Below are positions 8,811 through 15,187 of a stretch of 64,000 nt of DNA, in pieces. The position numbers and the translations under genes are program-made. Each line of letters begins with the position of its first letter. Position 1 is the first letter of the stretch. The DNA is from Romboutsia lituseburensis (GTDB taxonomy: Bacteria > Bacillota > Clostridia > Peptostreptococcales > Peptostreptococcaceae). Location: assembly GCF_024723825.1 (NCBI RefSeq), contig NZ_JANQBQ010000001.1, positions 1,674,001 to 1,738,000 of the forward strand. Direction: 5' to 3'. Under the pieces are notes generated by a model. That model ran no database searches and was not told where the DNA came from. It saw only the letters and a program-made list of their open reading frames with translations.

Positions 8811-10436
8811 TTATTCTACTGATATTAAGTAATAATAAAGAGGTTGACCTCCATAGTATAACTCTACATCTATATCTTCAAATTTCTCTTCTAACTCATC
8901 ACGAAGATTGTTTGCTTCTTCTTCACTTACATCTTCTCCATAGAATAAAGTTATTATAGCACTATCTTCATCAACTAATTTTTCAATAAGTTGTGAAGTT
9001 ACTTTATCTACTGAGTCTCCTGCTCCTAATAAATTACCTTCTGCTATTCCTATTATATTTCCTTCTTTAACTTCTATATCATTCATAACTGTATCTCTAA
9101 CAGCATATGTTACTTGACCTGATTTTACTAATCCTAATGATTCCATCATTGCTTCTTCATTTTCTTGTACTGTGGCATCACCATTAAAGTTTACTAAAGC
9201 TGTAAATCCTTGAGGTGTATTTTTTGTAGGTATAACTATTATATTCTTTTCACTTAATTCTTTAGCTTGATTAGCAGCCATTATTATATTGCTGTTGTTA
9301 GGGAATATAAATATATTTTTAGCGTGAATATGTTCTATAGCTTTCATAAAATCTTCTGTACTTGGGTTCATTGTTTGTCCACCTTCTATTATATGGTCAA
9401 CTCCAAAGTCTTTAAATATTTTAGCAAGACCTTCACCCATAGATGTAGCTATAAATCCAAATTCTTTTTCCTCTACTGAAGATGCTGTTTCATCTTGAGC
9501 TTCAAGAACTAAGTTTTCATGTTGAACTCTCATATTTTCTATCTTTATAGTTACTAATTGACCATGTTTTAGTGCATCTTGTAACACTAATCCTGGATCA
9601 TTAGTATGTACATGTACTTTTATTACACCTTCATCTCCAACTACAGCTAAACTATCTCCATATTTCATCATCATATCTCTTATTTCAGTATCACTTATAG
9701 AGTTACTCTCTAGTATGAACTCTGTACAGTATCCAAATTTAATATCTTCTGAATTTATTTTGTTATTTGATATTTCTATTGTAGATACATTTGTTGATGA
9801 TAAATCTTGTATTTGTATAGAATTTCCTTTTAACGAACTTAACATTCCTTCATATATTAAAACTAGACCTTTTCCTCCTGAATCTACAACTCCAGCTTCT
9901 TTTAATGCCTTTAGAAGATTTGGTGTTCTATTTAAAGATTCATTTGCTTCTTTTATAACAAGCTCTAAGAATTTTATTAAATCTTTTTCTTTTTTACAAG
10001 CTTGTACTGCATATTCTCCACTTTCTCTTACAACGGTTAATATAGTTCCTTCTATCGGTTTTATAACTGCTTTATATGCAGTATCCGAACCATTTTTTAA
10101 CGCTTTAGCTAATTCTTCTGTTGATAAATTTTCTTTACCTTCTATTGCTTTTGCAAATCCTCTAATTATTTGTGATAATATAACACCGGAGTTTCCTCTT
10201 GCACCCATTAAAGATCCTTTAGAAAGTGCTTTACCTATATTTGTTATATCGTCTCCCTCTACTTTAGACAATTCTTTCATAGCATAAGATATAGTAAGAG
10301 ACATATTTGTTCCCGTATCTCCATCTGGTACTGGGAATACATTCAACTTATCCACTAAATCCTTATTATTTTGAAGATTGTTTGCACCTGACACAAACAT
10401 ATCCCTTAACTGTTTTCCGTCTATATACTGAATCAT
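8811..10436 (-). CDS. fakA: DAK2-domain fatty acid kinase catalytic subunit YloV/FakA
   Basis: FakA phosphorylates fatty acids bound to a FakB carrier protein, feeding exogenous fatty acids into phospholipid synthesis. This 541-residue protein has the full family length. The N-terminal DAK2/DhaL-type ATP-binding domain includes VFPVPDGDTGTNM near residue 31 (magnesium-binding Asp residues) and GARGNSGVILSQI. A middle domain contains HVHTNDPG, and a C-terminal EDD-like domain ends in GGQPLYYYLIS. It is coupled to asp23/yloU upstream (14 nt), the standard Firmicutes pairing. No fakB is seen in the window. Confidence 0.93.
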   Translation of the reverse strand: MIQYIDGKQLRDMFVSGANNLQNNKDLVDKLNVFPVPDGDTGTNMSLTISYAMKELSKVEGDDITNIGKALSKGSLMGARGNSGVILSQIIRGFAKAIEGKENLSTEELAKALKNGSDTAYKAVIKPIEGTILTVVRESGEYAVQACKKEKDLIKFLELVIKEANESLNRTPNLLKALKEAGVVDSGGKGLVLIYEGMLSSLKGNSIQIQDLSSTNVSTIEISNNKINSEDIKFGYCTEFILESNSISDTEIRDMMMKYGDSLAVVGDEGVIKVHVHTNDPGLVLQDALKHGQLVTIKIENMRVQHENLVLEAQDETASSVEEKEFGFIATSMGEGLAKIFKDFGVDHIIEGGQTMNPSTEDFMKAIEHIHAKNIFIFPNNSNIIMAANQAKELSEKNIIVIPTKNTPQGFTALVNFNGDATVQENEEAMMESLGLVKSGQVTYAVRDTVMNDIEVKEGNIIGIAEGNLLGAGDSVDKVTSQLIEKLVDEDSAIITLFYGEDVSEEEANNLRDELEEKFEDIDVELYYGGQPLYYYLISVE

Positions 10437-10450
10437 TTTTTTCCTCCTAA

Positions 10451-10801
10451 TTACTTAACTCTAATTCCTTGCACATTGATATCTATTTTACTAACTTTTA
10501 TAGCCGTCATATTCTCAACTGTATATTTTACCCTATCAATGATATTATTTGCAACTGTTGATATATTTGTTCCGTACTGTAATATTACATATAATTCTAT
10601 TGCTATAGTGTTATCTTCTAGTTCTTCTACTAAAACTCCTTTAAAGCCATTCTCACCTTTTAATAATTCTACTATACCCTTAGATTTGTATGCTAAACCT
10701 ACTAATCCATAACTTTCCATAGCCGCTCTATATGCTATTTGAGATATAACTTGTTTATCTATTTCTATACTTCCATATTGATTGTTTATTTTTGCACTCA
10801 T
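10451..10801 (-). CDS. yloU: Asp23/Gls24 family protein YloU
   Basis: A 116-residue protein of the Asp23/Gls24 (alkaline shock) family. It shows the typical start GSIEIDKQVISQIAYRAAMES and later the amphipathic pattern VLQYGTNISTVANNIIDRVKYTVENM. It is cytoplasmic with no signal or membrane segment. The family is linked to cell-envelope stress and membrane association, but YloU itself has no defined reaction. It is first in the yloU-yloV unit and divergent from rpmB, across a 478-nt gap. Confidence 0.92.
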   Translation of the reverse strand: MSAKINNQYGSIEIDKQVISQIAYRAAMESYGLVGLAYKSKGIVELLKGENGFKGVLVEELEDNTIAIELYVILQYGTNISTVANNIIDRVKYTVENMTAIKVSKIDINVQGIRVK

Positions 10802-10950
10802 GGTTGACCCCCTTAAGTTCTTTTTTATTATTTTTATTTTGCTCAGAAAAGCTTAAAACTTTCTATTTTTTATGATATATAAGATATTATATAAGTATTT
10901 ATAATATAATTGTATATAATTTTAAATATATTATCCAAAATTTTCTATAG

Positions 10951-10972
10951 TATGAAAATAAAAATTTTCATA
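10951..10972. other. AT-rich hairpin in the yloU-rpmB intergenic region
   Basis: Perfect 9-bp inverted repeat (TATGAAAAT / ATTTTCATA) with a 4-nt A loop. A T-rich stretch begins 4 nt later on the plus strand. It could be a weak terminator or a leader element of the divergent yloU transcript, but such hairpins are easily formed by chance in DNA this AT-rich. Confidence 0.35.
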
Positions 10973-11022
10973 TTACTTTTTTTATATTATAGAAATTTAT
11001 ATATACTATAATACTATAAATA

Positions 11023-11113
11023 TGATATAATTTAAACCTACCCAAAATTGTTTTAACAAATATTATTGTATTTTGGGTTATTAGAAAAAGAAATTATTAG
11101 TATTTCTTTTTTT
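11023..11113 (+). ncRNA. Candidate small RNA or attenuator upstream of rpmB
   Basis: An extended -10 element TGATATAAT lies at 11023-11031, predicting a start near 11038. Immediately after it is a 9-bp stem (ACCCAAAAT 11040-11048 with ATTTTGGGT 11070-11078). A second, 10-bp stem (AAAAAGAAAT 11085-11094 with ATTTCTTTTT 11102-11111) runs into a T tract ending at 11113, like an intrinsic terminator. The product would be about 76 nt. No protein frame or known RNA family is recognised. rpmB has its own likely promoter downstream, so this may be a free-standing RNA or a leader attenuator. The -35 region is poor. Confidence 0.4.
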
Positions 11114-11200
11114 AATATTTACTTTATACAAAATTATATATATAATTCTATATGATAACAAGATATTTCTCAATATGTGTAAAGCAAATATATATTTCTA

Positions 11201-11229
11201 TTGCACGTTTTCAATATTTATGTTAATAT
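11201..11229 (+). promoter_or_regulatory. Candidate sigma-A promoter for rpmB
   Basis: TTGCAC (11201-11206), 17-nt spacer, TAATAT (11224-11229). The predicted start is about 45 nt before the rpmB ATG. No other promoter-like pair lies closer. Confidence 0.5.
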
Positions 11230-11279
11230 AAATATGTTTTTAGTCTTTAAATAGTTATCATTTTAAGGAGGTGTACTAA

Positions 11280-11468
11280 ATGGCAAAGGTATGTAGCGTA
11301 TGTGGTAAGGGAAAGGTTTCTGGAAACCAAGTATCACACTCAAATAGACACAGCAGAAGAACGTGGTCAGCAAACTTAAGAAGTGTTAGAGCAATAATAG
11401 ATGGTGCTCCTAAGAGAGTTAAAGTTTGTACTAGATGTTTACGTTCTGGTAAAATAGAAAGAGCTTAA
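11280..11468 (+). CDS. rpmB: Large ribosomal subunit protein bL28
   Basis: A 62-residue ribosomal protein with the expected start MAKVCSVCGKGKVSGNQVSH and the end VCTRCLRSGKIERA. It is the zinc-binding form with four cysteines in two CxxC pairs (CSVC and CTRC). A strong AAGGAGGTG lies 6 nt before the ATG. As in Bacillus subtilis, rpmB lies between spoVM and yloU on the strand opposite its neighbours. Confidence 0.98.
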   Translation: MAKVCSVCGKGKVSGNQVSHSNRHSRRTWSANLRSVRAIIDGAPKRVKVCTRCLRSGKIERA

Positions 11469-11478
11469 TTGCTTTTTT

Positions 11479-11510
11479 AAAGCCTACTTAGAAAGTAGGC
11501 TTTTATTTTT
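11479..11510 (+). terminator. Intrinsic terminator of rpmB
   Basis: Perfect 11-bp stem (AAAGCCTACTT 11479-11489, AAGTAGGCTTT 11493-11503) with a 3-nt loop, followed by a T-rich run. It begins 11 nt after the rpmB stop codon. Confidence 0.92.
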
Positions 11511-11524
11511 GTTTAATTCTTTAT

Positions 11525-11602
11525 TTATTTTTTATTAGGTCTCATAAAACGTAATACTATATTTGATATCCACTTAGGTAATTTTATTGTTACCATTTTC
11601 AT
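11525..11602 (-). CDS. spoVM: Stage V sporulation protein SpoVM (25 codons)
   Basis: A 25-residue amphipathic peptide whose core TIKLPKWI matches the TIKLPKFL core of Bacillus subtilis SpoVM (26 residues). It is followed by hydrophobic and Arg/Lys residues (SNIVLRFMRPNKK), typical of the membrane-inserting helix. SpoVM recognises the convex outer forespore membrane and recruits the ATPase SpoIVA, which is encoded at 54530-56002. A GGGGGG ribosome-binding site lies 7 nt before the ATG. Position supports it: spoVM lies between thiN and rpmB in B. subtilis too. It is too short for ordinary gene callers. Transcription by sigma-E is expected; an AATATACT element near 11645-11655 could be a -10, but I am not sure of it. 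Confidence 0.9.
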   Translation of the reverse strand: MKMVTIKLPKWISNIVLRFMRPNKK

Positions 11603-11704
11603 AAATTATCCCCCCATGATTATTTTTATTTTAACTCTACTTACAAAGTATATTTTTCTAGATATAAAAAAATTATTACTATTTTATAAATTTATAATTA
11701 TGAC

Positions 11705-11854
11705 TTAATATAAGAAAAATAATACCCCACATCCAATAAGAACAAAAGCAGTAAGTGCTGTCCATATCCAATTAGGCAATATCATAGACAAAATAACTGC
11801 ACTACCAGTTGCTAAACATAAAATACCTAATAGGCCTTTAGAATTATTCCTCAT
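11705..11854 (-). CDS. Small membrane protein, 49 residues, unrecognised
   Basis: An open frame of 49 codons with a strong AGGAGGTG 6 nt before its ATG. After a polar N-terminus (MRNNSKG) the product is almost wholly hydrophobic, with two predicted membrane helices (about residues 8-26 and 30-48) joined by a short PNW turn. It lies 102 nt upstream of spoVM on the same strand and may be co-transcribed with it. I do not recognise the family. The strong ribosome-binding site and membrane-protein composition argue for a real gene. Confidence 0.65.
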   Translation of the reverse strand: MRNNSKGLLGILCLATGSAVILSMILPNWIWTALTAFVLIGCGVLFFLY

Positions 11855-12160
11855 TAAAAACACCTCCTAGTGTGCTTTTATTAATCTATTGTTTAAATTC
11901 TATATTTTAAATTTATGCAAAATAGTATATATTTAGACCTGTCCTACTTTTTTTTAATAAAAATTTATAATTTCAATTCTTAAGTCACGTATCTATTAAT
12001 CTAATATAACTTTTTAATATATAAAAAGTTCGCTTGGCTAAGTCGCCAACGACTCTGTCTGTTGCTCAAAATATTTTTTATGCTCAAAATCAATTTATTG
12101 ATATAACTAACTTACATCAGTTATCCATATTTTTTCAAGTATTATATTTTCCTTAAGCAT
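11855..12160. other. Gene-free stretch with a GC-richer structured patch
   Basis: No convincing open frame. At 12008-12030 there is an inverted repeat AACTTTTT / AAAAAGTT. Next to it, 12028-12070 is distinctly GC-richer than its surroundings. It can fold as AGTCG-CCAA-CGACT (12041-12054) or, alternatively, as TTGGC-TAAGTC-GCCAA (12034-12049), which excludes the first. It may be a dispersed repeat or a structured RNA; nothing decides. Confidence 0.45.
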
Positions 12161-12187
12161 AAAAAAAGATGCATTAACTGCACCTTT
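12161..12187 (-). terminator. Intrinsic terminator of the flavodoxin-fold gene
   Basis: A 9-bp stem (12165-12173 with 12179-12187). It is perfect as minus-strand RNA if one G-U pair is allowed, but has an A-C mismatch as plus-strand RNA, which indicates its direction. It is followed on the minus strand by seven T. It overlaps the stop codon. Confidence 0.8.
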
Positions 12188-12711
12188 TATATGTTTTCTA
12201 TTAACGATATAATTGACTTTTTATCACATAAATCTACTTCTCTTTCAAATCCATTCAATACTATTTTATCATCATCAGTTAAATCTCTAATACTCTTTTT
12301 ATCAATACTAGATTTTAAACCTTTCATAAGAAATTTATCGATTAGGTTTAATTTTGAATAATCAAATGCACCTTTAAAATTAAATGTCTTAATATTTTCT
12401 AATTGTTCTTTATCAAAATTATTTTCTATTACTTTTTTTAAATTATTTTCTTTTGAATCTAACCCTACTGTAAATACTATAAGTTTTTTATCCTTTATAC
12501 GTTCATAATTTTTATTTATAAATTTTATACCATTAATTTTCCCAACATATATTCCACCACCATATATTATAGTATTATATTTTTCTAAATCTTTCCCTCT
12601 AATATCATTTATTTCATACAAATCTGCACCTAATTTCAACGCTATCCATCCTGCATATCGTTTGGAACTTCCATATTTAGACTTATAAATTACCGCAATT
12701 TTATTTTTCAT
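12187..12711 (-). CDS. Flavodoxin-domain protein (HemG-like), function uncertain
   Basis: A 174-residue FMN-binding protein of the flavodoxin fold. The N-terminal phosphate-binding loop is YKSKYGSSKRYAGWIA (residues 9-24), and the second FMN loop is YGGGIYVGKINGI. It resembles the flavodoxin-like HemG group, in which the Escherichia coli member oxidises protoporphyrinogen IX. There are no haem genes here, so an electron-transfer or redox-stress role is as likely. It is a single-gene unit with its own terminator, placed between the thiN and spoVM units, an insertion relative to Bacillus subtilis. Confidence 0.8.
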   Translation of the reverse strand: MKNKIAVIYKSKYGSSKRYAGWIALKLGADLYEINDIRGKDLEKYNTIIYGGGIYVGKINGIKFINKNYERIKDKKLIVFTVGLDSKENNLKKVIENNFDKEQLENIKTFNFKGAFDYSKLNLIDKFLMKGLKSSIDKKSIRDLTDDDKIVLNGFEREVDLCDKKSIISLIENI

Positions 12712-12816
12712 AATATCCCCCTTTATTGTTCATTATATATATATTTTATATATCTATAATAATACATATACTTTTTTTCATTTATTTCTCCTTTATTATT
12801 TATCATATTTTAAAAT

Positions 12817-12848
12817 AAATAAAAGATAGCTTACGCTATCTTTTATTT
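12817..12848 (-). terminator. Intrinsic terminator of the rsgA-rpe-thiN unit
   Basis: Perfect stem of at least 13 bp around AAAAGATAGC / GCTATCTTTT with loop TTAC. It overlaps the thiN stop codon and is followed by T-rich DNA on the minus strand. Confidence 0.88.
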
Positions 12849-13484
12849 ATTCTTTATTACAAGTAAACTACCTTTATCTACTTTTATTTTACATTCATTA
12901 TCTAGCATTACATTTGAAATACCCAGTGGTAAATAAAACTTCATGTTGTAATTATCAAGCGGATACTCTAAATTACTAAGGGTAACAGACTTTGCATCTC
13001 CATTAATAGGTATTACTGAGATAATATCACCCTTTTTACCAATAATCGATATTTCTTCATTATCAACTATGTGAATTTCTTCATTATCAGAAATAATTCT
13101 AGGTATTATACCTTGAATTTTTACATAATATAATAAATTTATATTAGCAATCATATGATCAGTTCTTCCACCTAATGCCCCTAAGAAATCTATGTTAGTT
13201 GCATTTAAATTTTGGGCTAAATATATACATAATTCTGTATCTGTTTCATTTTTTTTGGCAGGGAATTTTACAAACTTAACATCTGAATTTTTGTAATAAA
13301 TCCTAACCTCTTCTTTAACAGAGTCCAAATCTCCTATTATAAAATTAGGTTTTATTTTCATATTATAAGTATGATTTGCCCCACCATCAGCACATATTAT
13401 ATAATCATAATTTTCTTTAAAAAAATGATCTTTTAATTTATTGTAATTATTTATTTCTCCATTTAATACAATACATACTTTCAT
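12843..13484 (-). CDS. thiN: Thiamine pyrophosphokinase
   Basis: Transfers pyrophosphate from ATP to thiamine to make the cofactor thiamine diphosphate. It has 213 residues with the diagnostic CADGGANH (about residue 31) and GDLDSV (about 50) motifs, and KKNETDTE near 79 in the nucleotide-binding site. It follows rpe by 8 nt in the rsgA-rpe-thiN order conserved with Bacillus subtilis (yloQ-rpe-yloS). Confidence 0.95.
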   Translation of the reverse strand: MKVCIVLNGEINNYNKLKDHFFKENYDYIICADGGANHTYNMKIKPNFIIGDLDSVKEEVRIYYKNSDVKFVKFPAKKNETDTELCIYLAQNLNATNIDFLGALGGRTDHMIANINLLYYVKIQGIIPRIISDNEEIHIVDNEEISIIGKKGDIISVIPINGDAKSVTLSNLEYPLDNYNMKFYLPLGISNVMLDNECKIKVDKGSLLVIKNK

Positions 13485-13492
13485 AATTATAC

Positions 13493-14149
13493 CTATATAT
13501 TTGCATTTTTTCTAAATAACTGTACAGTTTCATTTATATTATTGCTATTAAAGATCGCTGATCCTGCAACTATAATATTTGCGCCAGCTTCAACTACCTT
13601 ATTTACATTTTCAGGCTTTATACCACCATCAACTTGTATATCTATATTTAAATTTTGAGAATCTATAATGCTCTTTAGTTCTTGTATTTTAGGTATCATT
13701 CCCTCTATAAATGATTGACCACCAAACCCTGGGTTAACAGTCATTATAAGTACCATATCTACATCATTTAGTACATGTTTTATAGTTTCAATAGGTGTAG
13801 CTGGATTTAGTGCAACTCCTGCTTTTATTCCATATGATTTTATATTTTGTATTGTTCTATGTAAATGTCTACAAGCTTCCTGATGGACTACTATTAAGTC
13901 ACATCCCGCATCTACAAAGTCTTTAATATATTTATCTGGATTTTCTATCATAAGATGCGCATCAAATACCATATTAACATCTTTTCTTAAAGATTTAACT
14001 AATGAAGGACCTAATGTTATATTTGGCACAAAGTGTCCATCCATTACATCTATATGCAAATATTCACATCCTGCATGTTCTACTTTCTTTACATCTTCTA
14101 ACAATCTCGCAAAATCAGCTGATAATATCGATGGTGCTAACTTAATCAT
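13493..14149 (-). CDS. rpe: Ribulose-phosphate 3-epimerase
   Basis: Interconverts ribulose 5-phosphate and xylulose 5-phosphate in the pentose phosphate pathway. It is a 218-residue TIM barrel with APSILSADF at the N-terminus, HIDVMDGHFVPN (metal-binding His and Asp), HQEA, MTVNPGFGGQSF and VDGGI. The start is the ATG at 14149, 7 nt after GGAGAT, which gives the conserved N-terminus. A longer frame would overlap the end of rsgA. It follows rsgA by 1 nt. Confidence 0.97.
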   Translation of the reverse strand: MIKLAPSILSADFARLLEDVKKVEHAGCEYLHIDVMDGHFVPNITLGPSLVKSLRKDVNMVFDAHLMIENPDKYIKDFVDAGCDLIVVHQEACRHLHRTIQNIKSYGIKAGVALNPATPIETIKHVLNDVDMVLIMTVNPGFGGQSFIEGMIPKIQELKSIIDSQNLNIDIQVDGGIKPENVNKVVEAGANIIVAGSAIFNSNNINETVQLFRKNANI

Positions 14150-14150
14150 T

Positions 14151-15032
14151 TTAATATCTCCTTTTCCCTTGTCTAATTTCATTTAGTAGCTGTATATAAC
14201 TATCATATCTTTTTTTAGATATTTTTCCTACTTCTACAGCTTCTTTTACAGCACAACTAGGTTCTTTTTCATGTATACATCTCGACCCAAATCTACAATC
14301 ATCAAACTCATCAAACTCTATAAAGAATTCTTTAAGCTCAGTTTCCGAAATATCATCAAGTGTCAATGAACTAAATCCTGGTGTATCTGCTACCATACCC
14401 CCACATTCTAACTTTAAAAGTTCTGCGTGTCTAGTTGTATGTTTCCCTCTTTTTATTTTATCACTAACTTCTCCAGTTTGTAGCTTAAAATTTTTATCTA
14501 TCTCATTTAACAAACTTGATTTACCTACTCCTGATGGTCCAGCAAATACAACTACATTGCCAACTAATTCTTCTTTAACCTTATCTATATTTAATTTAGT
14601 CTTATTACTTACAGGTATAACTTTATATCCACTAAGCTCATATGTTGATTTTACTTCATCTAACATATTCTCATAATCTAAATCAGCCTTAGTAAGTATT
14701 ATAACAATTTCTAATCCTTCTTTTTCGGCTAATACTATAAATCTATCTAATAGGGATAAATTCGGCTTAGGATTTTTTATAGCAAATACTATTAAAGCTT
14801 TATCAACATTTGCTATAGGCGGCCTTACAAGCTCTGTATCCCTTTTGTTTATCTCTTCAATAACCCCTTTTTTATTTTCTTCGTCAACTACACTTATAGC
14901 TACTCTATCTCCAACTAAAGGTGTTACTTTTTGTTTCCTAAATATACCTCTCGCTCTGCATTCATAAAGTCCAACGTGTGTATCTACGTAATAAAATCCC
15001 CCTATTCCTTTTATTATTTGTCCATTTAACAT
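14151..15032 (-). CDS. rsgA: Small ribosomal subunit biogenesis GTPase RsgA
   Basis: A circularly permuted GTPase that acts late in 30S assembly; known as YloQ/CpgA in Bacillus subtilis, where PrkC phosphorylates it. It has 293 residues: an N-terminal OB domain (to about 65), then G4 (TKAD near 113), G1 (GPSGVGKSS near 163) and G3 (DTPGF near 217) in permuted order. A C-terminal zinc-binding segment carries Cys-Cys-His-Cys (CRFGSRCIHEKEPSC). Here it is separated from prkC by a terminator, unlike the single operon of B. subtilis. Confidence 0.97.
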   Translation of the reverse strand: MLNGQIIKGIGGFYYVDTHVGLYECRARGIFRKQKVTPLVGDRVAISVVDEENKKGVIEEINKRDTELVRPPIANVDKALIVFAIKNPKPNLSLLDRFIVLAEKEGLEIVIILTKADLDYENMLDEVKSTYELSGYKVIPVSNKTKLNIDKVKEELVGNVVVFAGPSGVGKSSLLNEIDKNFKLQTGEVSDKIKRGKHTTRHAELLKLECGGMVADTPGFSSLTLDDISETELKEFFIEFDEFDDCRFGSRCIHEKEPSCAVKEAVEVGKISKKRYDSYIQLLNEIRQGKRRY

Positions 15033-15135
15033 TTATTGCCTCCTCTATTTTTTACTCATATATCTATTGTATCCTATTTTACTATAATATCATAATAAGT
15101 TTGTAATTAATTATAATTATAATAAATTTATTATT

Positions 15136-15179
15136 AAACATAAAAAAGCCTAACTAAATAGCTAGGCTTTTTTATGTTT
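15136..15179 (-). terminator. Intrinsic terminator of the rsmB-prkC unit
   Basis: Perfect 17-bp inverted repeat around AAAAAAGCCTA / TAGGCTTTTTT (15136-15152, 15163-15179) with a 10-nt loop, starting 9 nt after the prkC stop codon. Confidence 0.92.
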
Positions 15180-15187
15180 AATTTTAT

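Noticed and set aside
9715-10287. 190-codon plus-strand frame inside yloV
   Set aside because: Antisense shadow of a full-length conserved gene with no independent support.
12028-12070. tRNA gene or tRNA fragment
   Set aside because: No cloverleaf, no TTCGA T-arm and no CCA-type end; only short competing hairpins.
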